NCBI GenBank assembly: GCA_938002665.1
Contig: CALLAE010000024.1
Coordinates: forward strand, 1 to 37,341
Reading direction: 5' to 3'
DNA: 37,341 bases
From: an uncultured Saprospiraceae bacterium
Lineage (GTDB): Bacteria; Bacteroidota; Bacteroidia; Chitinophagales; Saprospiraceae
A program made the position numbers and the translations under genes. The notes below the pieces were generated by a model, which worked only from the letters and a program-made list of their open reading frames with translations, was not told where the DNA came from and did no database searches. Of this stretch, positions 17,292-25,567 are shown piece by piece. Every line of letters begins with the position of its first letter. The first letter of the stretch is position 1.

Positions 17292-17308
17292 TATTAGAAA
17301 TTCTAATA
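17292..17308. promoter_or_regulatory. 17-base perfect inverted repeat, operator-like
   Basis: TATTAGAA-A-TTCTAATA lies 60 bases upstream of the giant gene's ATG. The symmetry and spacing would suit a dimeric DNA-binding protein. No regulator can be named, and an AT-rich chance palindrome is possible. Confidence 0.3.
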
Positions 17309-17362
17309 ATGTATCAGTCATAATCAGTTCAGTTGGGGATCGGCTAGAATCCATTATGGATA

Positions 17363-17370
17363 CAAAAGTA
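17363..17370 (-). promoter_or_regulatory. Candidate promoter -7 element for the giant HYR-like gene
   Basis: TACTTTTG on the minus strand fits TAnnTTTG. A TTTTTC stretch lies about 20 bases upstream in place of a -33 TTTG. The predicted leader would be about 120 bases and would contain the inverted repeat at 17292-17308. Confidence 0.35.
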
Positions 17371-17535
17371 CTTTTATTAGACTATAGGTAGAACGAAAAA
17401 GTCTCGTAATCCGCAACAGTTAAATGTTAATTATATACTATTTGTAAGCAGTAGACTGAGGTAGGAGTTTATTTCTTTTTTTGAGAATTTGGTTATTTCC
17501 AAATCAGATTTGGATAAAATTATGCTTGGACTAAT

Positions 17536-19959
17536 TTACTTTCTCAAAATCTGCACAGTCCCAACTTTTTCCATTTCCTCACCCATAGTATCCTTTAGGA
17601 CGACATAATAAGTAAATACTTCAGTAGGTTCTTCTTTGCTAGAATAAGTGCCATCCCATCCCTCAAATATCTCATTAGGTGGAAAATCAGTCTTTTCGAA
17701 AACTTTAGATCCCCACTGATTATAGATAATCATGGTAGTGATGACTTCCACTGAACTATTAGTAAAGGCAGTAAATCTGTCCTCTATGCCATCGCCATCA
17801 GGAGAGAAGACATTGGGAATATATACTTTCGGATCAGGTAGGATGTCTATCCTTGTTCTGCATTCAGCCTCATTGTCGCAATAATCTAGAGCCGAGATAT
17901 TAATTTCTAAGATGATAGGGTCTTCACAACTAGCTTCTAGATCTAAAGGATCAAAATCGTTATAACTTTCATAGTCATTATCACTGGTTATAGATACTTG
18001 ACTTATATGATCTACAACAAGAGATTCCAAGGCAGGATCAGTACATAACAGTGTAATTGCTTCAGGACAACTTAAGTCTAGAGTAGCTTTTTTAATTAAG
18101 GTTAAGTTAGAAGTGCAGTTGTTAGCTAATCCACAGAGATCTATTGCCGTATAAGTCACTGGGATAAGCTCTGAACACTGCATGGAATTTAGATCGAAAT
18201 CAAAATTATCACTCAGCGTTACAGCGCTACAGTCAGTTGCATTGGCAGACTCTAGCCATGTTTGGATTTTTTCATCTCTTGCAAGATCTTCTAGCTCTAT
18301 GCTGACATCTATCGGGCAAGTTATTTCTGGAGCTATATCGTCTATAACGGTGACCTGAGCCATACATACTTGCTCCCTTCCACATTCGTCAGTCAATGAG
18401 AAAGTTACATCTGTAACCTCTCCACAGACCAGAGAAGAGATTTTGTCGTGATCTACATCATGATCTAGGATAATGGATTCTCCTTGGGCATTATATCCAG
18501 AAAAGTCATCCATCCATGCGACAACTATTCCATCTATATCTTCTCCACATTGGATGGTGAGATCTTCACCACAGTTGAGAACGGGACTCGCTGGACTCTG
18601 CACAGTCAGGCTACTGATGCATGCATCTACTAGACCACAATTATCTTCTATTATAAAATTTACCTCTATGATAGGCTCATCATCACAGTCTGTACTGATC
18701 ATATTAGGATCAAAATCATGCTGTACCTCATTAGCACTACAGTTATCAGTGCCACTTGCACTTGCTAACCAATTGTTAAGCTGCTCATGGAGGTCACTTG
18801 AGACTGGATTGATCGTAAGGGCTGATGGACAATCTAGGGTCGGTGCTTGATCATCTAGGACCATAAAGCTTGCCATGCTTTCCACTCTGTTTCCACAACC
18901 ATCCTCTACTACGAAAGTTACTGTGTTAGCTACTCCACAGGTAGGATCCAGAACGGGATTTGCTGGAATGGTGCTGATAATGATAGGATGAGTGCATGCA
19001 AGGTAGTCCAGGCCACCATTATTGTCTATCCATACCTGATAAATAGTTTCTACATCTGAGTCGCATGAGATATTCATATTCTCAGCTTCGCTAAGGGTTT
19101 CTGCTTTTATATAATTTGTTATGCTAAGAGCTCTGGAACAAACAATTTCTGAGTGGGCATCAGAAATTGTATACTCCCTTGTTACTCTCATAGTGTTGTC
19201 AGAGCAATCGGTGGGAGTTGTAGAATAGTCTTGCACCTGAACTCTTATAGGTCCACAGGCACCCGTTGCGACATCTATTCCTAAGGTTTTTAATATTTCA
19301 TTTACAGTCGCCTCAGAAGCACTAGAGCTAATAAGCTCAGGGTCATTTTCTGGAACAGCATCTATACATTCAAAATTTTCGTCTTGTAGATTACAAGTTA
19401 GATTAAGAGAACAGCATTCTAGTATAGTAATGTTATCACTGAAGGTACAACCGAGATTATCTGTTATGGTAACATAATAAGCTCCGGGAGCCGCTTCCTC
19501 TATAGTTTCAGTACTAAAAGTGGTACCATTAGGCCCATCCCAATAAAAGCTATAAGGTTTTGACCCACCTATAACTTCTGGGGTTATGACTGATCTGTTC
19601 AGGCCAGTCAGACATTCAGATTTCAATGTCAGTTCTGGATAACCTGCATCAGCAATTTGTGCAGTATAGACCTCTGTGCATAGGGGACCATCTGTGACTA
19701 CAATAAGATAATCCTTGCTGTCTAGATTTTCGAAATGATTAGAACTTGAATAAGTGAGGCCACCATCTATAGAATACTGTAGAGTAGGGCTGTTTCCTTC
19801 CACGATTATAATTATCTGGCCATTATCCAGTTCACAAGTCTCTTGTACCTGGATTATATCAGTAATAACTATGGGATTCTCTTCTCCTAAGAGTCTAGAG
19901 GGAAGTGTTGCTAGTATAACCCAAGCTAGAGCTAGGATTACTTTAGAGTATTCAGTCAT
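17536..19959 (-). CDS. HYR-like and SprB-repeat surface protein, T9SS type B (short paralogue)
   Basis: An 807-residue protein. After a signal segment (about residues 6-25), two SprB-like repeats occur (about 30-105 with LQYSIDGGLTYSSSNHF, and 125-180 with KPYSFYWDGPNG and APGAYYVTITDNLGC). A cysteine-rich domain (about 181-370) is shared with the N-terminus of the 1703-residue neighbour. Four HYR-like units of about 87 residues follow (about 372-718) in the same B-A-B-A order. The C-terminus is a textbook type B sorting domain: VYIPNVFSPDGDGIEDRF, IYNQWGSKVFE, TYYVVLKD, KVGTVQIL. SprB is the mobile gliding adhesin of Flavobacterium; resemblance here is only at the repeat level. Role is probably surface adhesion. 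It is divergent from dnaX. Confidence 0.88.
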   Translation of the reverse strand: MTEYSKVILALAWVILATLPSRLLGEENPIVITDIIQVQETCELDNGQIIIIVEGNSPTLQYSIDGGLTYSSSNHFENLDSKDYLIVVTDGPLCTEVYTAQIADAGYPELTLKSECLTGLNRSVITPEVIGGSKPYSFYWDGPNGTTFSTETIEEAAPGAYYVTITDNLGCTFSDNITILECCSLNLTCNLQDENFECIDAVPENDPELISSSASEATVNEILKTLGIDVATGACGPIRVQVQDYSTTPTDCSDNTMRVTREYTISDAHSEIVCSRALSITNYIKAETLSEAENMNISCDSDVETIYQVWIDNNGGLDYLACTHPIIISTIPANPVLDPTCGVANTVTFVVEDGCGNRVESMASFMVLDDQAPTLDCPSALTINPVSSDLHEQLNNWLASASGTDNCSANEVQHDFDPNMISTDCDDEPIIEVNFIIEDNCGLVDACISSLTVQSPASPVLNCGEDLTIQCGEDIDGIVVAWMDDFSGYNAQGESIILDHDVDHDKISSLVCGEVTDVTFSLTDECGREQVCMAQVTVIDDIAPEITCPIDVSIELEDLARDEKIQTWLESANATDCSAVTLSDNFDFDLNSMQCSELIPVTYTAIDLCGLANNCTSNLTLIKKATLDLSCPEAITLLCTDPALESLVVDHISQVSITSDNDYESYNDFDPLDLEASCEDPIILEINISALDYCDNEAECRTRIDILPDPKVYIPNVFSPDGDGIEDRFTAFTNSSVEVITTMIIYNQWGSKVFEKTDFPPNEIFEGWDGTYSSKEEPTEVFTYYVVLKDTMGEEMEKVGTVQILRK

Positions 19960-20209
19960 TTAGTCGAAAAGGTGTTAAGTAGAACATTTCTACGCCCTGA
20001 GGACAAGCTACATAGTACACGACCCCTATCTATAAACTGACAAATACCTCAGGCTAAATGTCAATAAAAAGATATTTCCAACTTTTGACAATTAGCCGTC
20101 ATTTTGATATCACAACTTGATTTCTAATATCATATTAGGTCTATTCAGATCTGAGCTATAAATGTAGATTTTTGGTTATATCTTCGCTATGCCTTAAAGC
20201 AACCATTTG

Positions 20210-22027
20210 ATGAGTTTCGTAGTATCAGCAAGAAAATATAGACCAAAGAATTTCGATGAACTTATAGGTCAGAATCACATTGCTACGACTTTAAAAAATG
20301 CGATAAAAAACGATAAGCTCGCTCATGCTTTCTTGTTTTCTGGGCCTAGGGGAGTAGGAAAAACAACTTCTGCACGTATTCTAGCCAAGGTGCTAAATTG
20401 TCAGAATCTAGGAAAAGACTACAATGCTTGTGAGGAATGCCAAGCCTGCAAATCCTTCGCTGATAACGCATCTTTTAATATTTTCGAGTTGGATGCCGCT
20501 TCTAATAACAGCGTAGATCATATCCGAGCGCTCAATGATCAGGTAAGATTCCAACCCCAGCAAGGTGCTTACAAAATCTATATTATTGATGAGGTACACA
20601 TGCTCTCCCAAGCAGCATTTAATGCTTTTCTGAAGACCCTAGAAGAACCACCCCCTTACGCTAAATTTATCTTGGCTACCACAGAAAAGCATAAGATTAT
20701 ACCTACAATCTTATCTAGGTGTCAGATTTTTGATTTCAGAAGAATACAGGTTAAGGATATCGTGGAACAACTTTCCACCATTGCGGAAAAAGAAAAAAGA
20801 GAGTTCGATGAGGAATCCCTGCACCTTATAGCTCAGAAAGCCGATGGGGCAATGCGGGATGCACTGTCTATCTATGATAAGATAGTGAGCTCCATCGAGG
20901 GCAAGATCAGCTACGCAGATGTAGCAGACAATCTCAATGTTCTGGACCATGACTTCTATTTCAAGATCGTAGATGCAGCAATCAAAGAATCACTCACTGA
21001 ACTGATGGTGATTTTTGATGATATTATAAAGAAAGGTTTTGAGGTAGAGCAGTTTGTCTTGGGCTTATTAGAACATTTGAGACAACTACTCTTTGTCAAG
21101 GACTTACAGACTGCTGCTCTGATGGAGGTGGGTGAGAACTTGAGATCTAGATACGAAGCACAAGCTGAGCTAGCTAGTTCATCTTTCTTATTGACTGCGC
21201 TGTCTATTATGGATAGAGCAGACATGAGTCTCATGAGGTCTCAGAATAAGCGTCTATCCATGGAAATAGCGCTAAGCAAGATGGCTTACATGAATAGAGC
21301 TGTCGACAAAAAAAAAGCTGAGCATAACACAGATGTAAAAGAATCTGTCGCCCCTGCCAAAACTACCAGCGCGCCATTCAAAACTAAGGCCCAACCGACC
21401 ATAAAAAAATCTGTCAGCCTTCCTCCAGAGGAAATAGTTGCTGCCCCCAAGGTCAATGAAAAGCCTTCTGAAATCTTAGTAACAAAAAAAGTAGAAGACA
21501 AGCCCAGCCCTAAGTCTACGGTAACTAGCAAAGCGGGTCCTCTAAAAAGTAAGAGTGGTGAAAAATCATTAATGACACCTTCTATTTCAGTAGATATAGA
21601 TGATCTTGTTGCTAACATTGAAAAAGAAGAAAAGAAGTTACAGTCACTGGATAACCCTTTTACAGAGGAGCATATAAGACTTATACTGAAAAAATGGCAT
21701 GATAACTCAAAATCGAAATCGTTCCAGTCAGCTATAGATTATTGTAAAGTAGAGGCAGAAGGGGATACCGTATATCTCAAAACGCCATCGGATATCTACA
21801 AAGATTTACTCCGTCAAGAATTAGGACTTATAGAGGATATAAGAGGTCAGTATCCTATGAAAGACATATTTGTGAGGATAAAAGTAGACTTAAGTGCCTT
21901 TCCCGACTATAAGCCACCACAAAAAACAAAGCTCCTCACAACTAATGAAAAATATGATTTGTTTAAGTCTAAGAATCCAAACTTTGAAGTTTTAGTAAAA
22001 GAATTTAAACTAAAACCTAATGAATAG
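20210..22027 (+). CDS. dnaX: DNA polymerase III subunit gamma/tau
   Basis: The clamp-loader ATPase that loads the sliding clamp. I start at ATG 20210; a TTG one codon earlier is possible but unnecessary. In this 605-residue numbering: Walker A GPRGVGKT (45-52), zinc-binding Cys64, Cys74, Cys77 and Cys80, Walker B DEVH (127-130) and the SRC motif near 170. Domains I-III end near residue 365. A lysine-, proline- and serine-rich linker follows (about 367-470), then a C-terminal domain of tau type that should contact the polymerase. An A9 run encodes Lys367-369 (21308-21316) and may produce a short gamma-like form (see findings). Heads a probable dnaX-crp-pyrD transcript. Confidence 0.97.
   Translation: MSFVVSARKYRPKNFDELIGQNHIATTLKNAIKNDKLAHAFLFSGPRGVGKTTSARILAKVLNCQNLGKDYNACEECQACKSFADNASFNIFELDAASNNSVDHIRALNDQVRFQPQQGAYKIYIIDEVHMLSQAAFNAFLKTLEEPPPYAKFILATTEKHKIIPTILSRCQIFDFRRIQVKDIVEQLSTIAEKEKREFDEESLHLIAQKADGAMRDALSIYDKIVSSIEGKISYADVADNLNVLDHDFYFKIVDAAIKESLTELMVIFDDIIKKGFEVEQFVLGLLEHLRQLLFVKDLQTAALMEVGENLRSRYEAQAELASSSFLLTALSIMDRADMSLMRSQNKRLSMEIALSKMAYMNRAVDKKKAEHNTDVKESVAPAKTTSAPFKTKAQPTIKKSVSLPPEEIVAAPKVNEKPSEILVTKKVEDKPSPKSTVTSKAGPLKSKSGEKSLMTPSISVDIDDLVANIEKEEKKLQSLDNPFTEEHIRLILKKWHDNSKSKSFQSAIDYCKVEAEGDTVYLKTPSDIYKDLLRQELGLIEDIRGQYPMKDIFVRIKVDLSAFPDYKPPQKTKLLTTNEKYDLFKSKNPNFEVLVKEFKLKPNE
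21308..21316 (+). promoter_or_regulatory. A9 slippery run in dnaX (candidate recoding or slippage site)
   Basis: Nine consecutive A read as AAA AAA AAA in frame. Slipping to the -1 frame gives AGC TGA, a stop two codons on. The +1 frame gives a TAA after six sense codons. The site sits where the conserved clamp-loader core ends. Confidence 0.5.
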
Positions 22028-22059
22028 TTAGGATCCACACAGACCACAAACGATACAAC

Positions 22060-22746
22060 ATGAGTGAAAAATCTATTTGGTACTTAGAAAATATTGATGT
22101 AGGAACCATCCTCTGCCCAAATAAGTTGGGTGAAAAAACTAAAGATGACCATCTAAAGGTCGTAGACAAAAACCAATTTGTTTATTTACCAGATGATAAG
22201 AGCGATCTTATTTACTTCATTGCTGATGGCCGGATAAAAATTAGCTCTACTTCAGATGATGGAAAAGAAATTATCAAAGCCATATTAAGTAAGGGCGAGG
22301 TTTTTGGAGAATTATCACTTTTAGGTGAGCAAAATAGAAGAGATACGGCTATAGCTTTGGAGGAAACAAAACTCTGTTGTATTCCAAAAGATGAGATGAG
22401 TGGACTTATTCAGGACCACAGTTCTCTTAGTTTGTTTTTCATGAAAATAATGGGTTCTAAAGTGTTGGAAATGGAGAACAGATTAGAGTCTCTTGTTTTC
22501 AAGGACTCCCGAAGTAGGATAGTGGAATACTTAGTAGAACTGGTTAGGAAAAATGGTCAGAGGATAGGCTATGAGTGGGTCGTCAGAAATTTTATTACGC
22601 ATCAAGAAATAGCTAATCTCACAGCTACATCTAGGCAGACGGTCACCACAGTGCTCAATGAACTGAGAACAGAAGAGATTATCACTTTCAATAGGAAGAG
22701 ATTGCTTGTGAGAGATCTTGATAAATTGAAAGAGGAAATCCGTTAA
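22060..22746 (+). CDS. Crp/Fnr-family transcriptional regulator
   Basis: A 228-residue protein with a cyclic-nucleotide-binding-like beta-barrel (about residues 30-140: IYFIADGRIKIS, GKEIIKAILSKGEVFGELSLLGE, RRDTAIALEETKLC) and a C-terminal winged helix (HQEIANLTATSRQTVTTVLNELRTE as helix-turn-helix). The signature GEVFGELSLLG is present. The RxT/S that contacts cAMP in true CRP reads RRDTA, so ligand binding is uncertain. It starts 32 bases after dnaX and ends 3 bases before pyrD. Regulon and signal are unknown. Confidence 0.92.
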   Translation: MSEKSIWYLENIDVGTILCPNKLGEKTKDDHLKVVDKNQFVYLPDDKSDLIYFIADGRIKISSTSDDGKEIIKAILSKGEVFGELSLLGEQNRRDTAIALEETKLCCIPKDEMSGLIQDHSSLSLFFMKIMGSKVLEMENRLESLVFKDSRSRIVEYLVELVRKNGQRIGYEWVVRNFITHQEIANLTATSRQTVTTVLNELRTEEIITFNRKRLLVRDLDKLKEEIR

Positions 22747-22749
22747 AAC

Positions 22750-23787
22750 TTGTATAAGACCTTAATTAAGCCTCTATTATTTCTCTTTTCCCCAGAAAAG
22801 GCGCATCATCTTACAACTAGATTGTTCTCTATAGCCCTAGGCTTACCTTTTCTAGGTTCACTGATAATATCCTATTATAGACTAGAGAATCAGAGTCTTG
22901 AAAAAGAAATATTGGGCATTAAATTTCCAAACCCTGTAGGCCTAGCAGCAGGTTTTGACAAAGATGGAAAGTATTATAAGTCTATGTCTGCCCTTGGCTT
23001 TGGATTTATAGAAATAGGCACAGTGACCCCTGTAGGACAAGATGGAAATCCTCAGCCTCGCTTATTTAGACTTCCTAAAGATCAAGGGCTTATAAATCGT
23101 ATGGGCTTCAATAATGAAGGTGTGGACGCTATGGTACAACGTCTAGAAGAATACGGCACTGAGGGTCTTATTGTAGGAGGTAACATAGGAAAGAATAAAG
23201 TGACTCCTAATGATCTGGCAATAGATGATTATGAGCAGTGCTTTCATAAGCTATATCATCTTGTAGATTACTTCGTAGTCAATGTAAGCTCACCTAATAC
23301 GCCTGATCTCAGGTCGCTACAAGATAAAAAACCACTCACTGAGCTCTTATCACATATTATGCGACTGAGGAATGCTAAAGAGACAAAGGTGCCAGTCTTG
23401 CTCAAAATTGCCCCAGACCTTTCTGAAGGGCAGATAGATGATGTGTTAGATATTCTTGAGTCCCAAGGAGTAGATGGAATAATAGCTACTAACACTACGA
23501 TATCTAGAACTGGACTAAATACCAAGGACGAAGTGATAGCTCAGATAGGAAATGGTGGACTGAGTGGATTGCCAGTCAGGCGACGAGCACTGGACGTGGT
23601 CAGATACATCCGTCAGAAAAGTCCTGACCTAGTTATCATAGGCGTAGGTGGAATAACTAAGGCAGAACATGCGCTAGAGATGATGGAAGCGGGTGCGGAT
23701 CTCGTCCAAGTATATTCAGGAATGGTCTATTCTGGCCCTTCCCTCATCAAGTCTATCAAAAGAAAACTCATCCAGCAGACTGGATAA
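22750..23787 (+). CDS. pyrD: Dihydroorotate dehydrogenase (quinone), class 2
   Basis: An FMN enzyme oxidising dihydroorotate to orotate with quinone, the fourth pyrimidine step, at the inner membrane. The N-terminal amphipathic/hydrophobic region (YKTLIKPLLFLFSPEKAHH, then SIALGLPFLGSLIISYY) is the class 2 membrane anchor. Motifs: NPVGLAAGFDKDG (61-73), EIGTVTP (88-94), NRMGFNN (116-122), NVSSPNTPDLR (178-188, catalytic Ser near 181), LLKIAPD, IGVGGI, and a phosphate-binding GADLVQVYSG. Length 345 fits class 2. The start is TTG at 22750: an in-frame TAA lies two codons upstream, and TTG-TAT gives the expected M-Y N-terminus. Gap to crp is 3 bases, so translation is probably coupled. Confidence 0.96.
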   Translation: MYKTLIKPLLFLFSPEKAHHLTTRLFSIALGLPFLGSLIISYYRLENQSLEKEILGIKFPNPVGLAAGFDKDGKYYKSMSALGFGFIEIGTVTPVGQDGNPQPRLFRLPKDQGLINRMGFNNEGVDAMVQRLEEYGTEGLIVGGNIGKNKVTPNDLAIDDYEQCFHKLYHLVDYFVVNVSSPNTPDLRSLQDKKPLTELLSHIMRLRNAKETKVPVLLKIAPDLSEGQIDDVLDILESQGVDGIIATNTTISRTGLNTKDEVIAQIGNGGLSGLPVRRRALDVVRYIRQKSPDLVIIGVGGITKAEHALEMMEAGADLVQVYSGMVYSGPSLIKSIKRKLIQQTG

Positions 23788-24086
23788 TCTTCTAATCTGG
23801 TCCTACTATTGCTAGCTCACAATTTCTGACTCACTAAATAAATGGGGTATTTTTTAGATGGTCCTATTTTCGTTATTGTATAAATAGCATATATGTCGTA
23901 GGCATAAGATCTATGCTATCAAGGGCTAATAAATAGAGATAAGTTCTTATATCATAACTACCTTATAATCATATAATTATGTGGTGTAGACATCATATGT
24001 TCAATTATTGTTATGGTATCTATTTTGTATTGAGAAGGGTACGTTACTCAAACATTACTCACTTTAATAACCAAAACCGACTTCTC
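23788..24086. other. 299-base gap after pyrD
   Basis: AT-rich sequence with one long-looped inverted repeat, ATAGCATA (23884-23891) with TATGCTAT (23912-23919). No T-tract terminator directly after pyrD and no convincing promoter for the small frame downstream were seen. Confidence 0.5.
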
Positions 24087-24191
24087 ATGATAGATGAGGA
24101 ACAAAATGTACTCACAGACTCAAGATTCTGGTTGGTGTTGATTTTTTCATTACTGTTGGTCAGTTTCTTGATAATGAGTTATCCTAACTAA
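24087..24191 (+). CDS. Possible 34-residue single-pass membrane peptide
   Basis: A short frame beginning MIDEEQNVLTDSRFW with a hydrophobic span (WLVLIFSLLLVSFLIM) and a two-codon-scale tail ending YPN. An acidic N-terminus, one membrane helix and a strong terminator 33 bases after the stop support a real small gene. The frame stays open upstream to an ATG at 23979, but that extension (rich in Cys, His and Arg) looks non-coding, so I prefer the internal ATG. Function unknown; a chance open frame cannot be excluded. Confidence 0.4.
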   Translation: MIDEEQNVLTDSRFWLVLIFSLLLVSFLIMSYPN

Positions 24192-24223
24192 CGGAAAAAG
24201 AAAATTTTTACACTTTAAGATCT

Positions 24224-24262
24224 GAGGTTGTTGCATTTGGGGTGCAGCAACCTCATTTTTTT
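24224..24262 (+). terminator. Strong intrinsic terminator
   Basis: GAGGTTGTTGCA (24224-24235) pairs with TGCAGCAACCTC (24243-24254) with one wobble, and a run of seven T follows (24256-24262). It ends plus-strand transcription from the pyrD side before the convergent nadC. Confidence 0.9.
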
Positions 24263-24308
24263 GAAGGTTTAAGAAGAGAGTATTAGTATCTTCTTTAGGA
24301 ATCCTGCC

Positions 24309-25169
24309 TCAGGGTTCTTTTTTAATTTTAAGACTCATGTCAAGAGACCCAGCAGAATGTGTGAGCGCTCCTACAGAAATATAATTGACGCCTGTCTCTG
24401 CGATGGCTCTTACCGTAGACAGGTTAACGCCACCAGACGCTTCAGATTGGAATCTGTTACCTATGATTTTTACAGCTCTTTTGAGAAGGTCCAGTTCGAA
24501 GTTGTCTAACATTATTCTCGTTACACCGCCTTCCTCCATCACCTCATTCAACTCTTCTAGGTTTCTTACTTCTACAGTGATACCCAGATTTTTGTTTTTT
24601 ATTTGTAGATAGGCTTTTACTCTTTGTATGGCTTTAGCAATTCCTCCACATGCGTCTATGTGGTTGTCCTTTATCATTATCCAATCATATAGCCCATCTC
24701 TGTAATTAGTACAGCCACCTACTCTGACAGCCCACTTTTCTAGGAAACGTAATAATGGCGTTGTCTTTCGGGTATCTAATATTGTGACAGGTAAGTCTTC
24801 TACCAGTTCTGCAAATTTCTTCGCCATACTAGAGACACCACTGAGACGCTGCATGGTATTCAGTACCAGCCGTTCTCCTTTAAGCAGGGTCTGGGAGCCT
24901 GTAGTGATTTCAAATGCGATGTCACCATAGCTAACTTTACTACCATCTTCTATAAATTTATTGAAAGTACAACTAGGATCTAGCTTCTTAAACACGAATT
25001 CTGCAAACGCTACCCCCGCTATAACACCTTCATCCTTGACCAGTAGCTTGGCTGTATCTTTTGCTTCAGCATCTATACATGCTAAGGAAGTATGATCTCC
25101 ATCTTTAACGTCTTCTCTAAGAGCAGCATCTATAAATGCGTCCAATAATGTTTTACTAACTCCTTCCAC
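24309..25169 (-). CDS. nadC: Nicotinate-nucleotide diphosphorylase (quinolinate phosphoribosyltransferase)
   Basis: Converts quinolinate and PRPP to nicotinate mononucleotide, CO2 and diphosphate in de novo NAD synthesis. The 286 residues match the family in length and order: an N-terminal sandwich domain (EDVKDGDHTS at 20-28), ERLVLNTMQRLSGVS (99-113), DTRKTTP (132-138), the PRPP/quinolinate region GGCTNYRDGL (151-160) and MIKDNHID (165-172), then VEVRNLEE and SVGALTHS. The histidine I expect in the NHR motif is Tyr here. The start is GTG at 25169: a TAG stop lies two codons upstream and no ATG is near. nadA and nadB are not in view. Confidence 0.95.
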   Translation of the reverse strand: MEGVSKTLLDAFIDAALREDVKDGDHTSLACIDAEAKDTAKLLVKDEGVIAGVAFAEFVFKKLDPSCTFNKFIEDGSKVSYGDIAFEITTGSQTLLKGERLVLNTMQRLSGVSSMAKKFAELVEDLPVTILDTRKTTPLLRFLEKWAVRVGGCTNYRDGLYDWIMIKDNHIDACGGIAKAIQRVKAYLQIKNKNLGITVEVRNLEELNEVMEEGGVTRIMLDNFELDLLKRAVKIIGNRFQSEASGGVNLSTVRAIAETGVNYISVGALTHSAGSLDMSLKIKKEP

Positions 25170-25567
25170 GGTCTAAATTTTGAAAATTTGAAGTGACTTT
25201 CATCATAAGTTGACTTCCGCAATAGCTGATCAGTCAGTCCGAAAAGTAAGTATTATCTTTTAATTATATGTGTTCTGCTCGCCCTAATGAAATGATATCA
25301 GTTGATAAAGGAAATTTTATATTAAGATAATACATACTCTATAGTAGTGTGACCTTTAATACAATATCTCTTGATACTTCAGGTTTTGGAGTACTATGAT
25401 GAATTCATGGTATATAGCATTGTTGCTTAAATTATGTCCGCTATTAGACGACATGAATAATATACCTCTTAAAGCTTTGGTTAATGGTTAAGGTAATTTA
25501 CTGATTTATAGTATTTTAGGAGCCTTTTAGATTTGAATAAACTTTATTTATTACATCAATCACAGAT
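25170..25567. other. 398-base divergent intergenic region
   Basis: It lies between nadC (minus) and the Omp28-like gene (plus). A candidate plus-strand promoter is at 25505-25535. I saw no exact TAnnTTTG for nadC, no RNA gene and no further repeats. Confidence 0.6.
25505..25535 (+). promoter_or_regulatory. Candidate promoter of the Omp28-like gene
   Basis: TTTA (25505-25508), 19 bases, then TAGATTTG (25528-25535), close to the Bacteroidota TTTG-N19-TAnnTTTG arrangement. The ATG follows 33 bases after the -7 box, giving a leader of about 25 bases. Confidence 0.5.

Larger units (their letters stand above)
17233..17535. other. 303-base gap between the two HYR-like genes
   Basis: It contains the operator-like palindrome (17292-17308) and a candidate minus-strand promoter (17363-17370). 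The rest is AT-rich. No clear terminator for the upstream minus-strand gene was seen and no open frame of interest. Confidence 0.6.

Noticed and set aside
20207-20209. TTG as the dnaX start
   Set aside because: The adjacent ATG at 20210 gives the expected N-terminus; the extra codon adds nothing.
23884-23919. ATAGCATA / TATGCTAT inverted repeat
   Set aside because: A 20-base loop, AT-rich arms and no T-tract; insufficient to call a terminator or operator.
23979-24086. Upstream extension of the small membrane frame
   Set aside because: The added 36 residues are rich in Cys, His, Tyr and Arg and look non-coding; the internal ATG gives a sensible membrane peptide.
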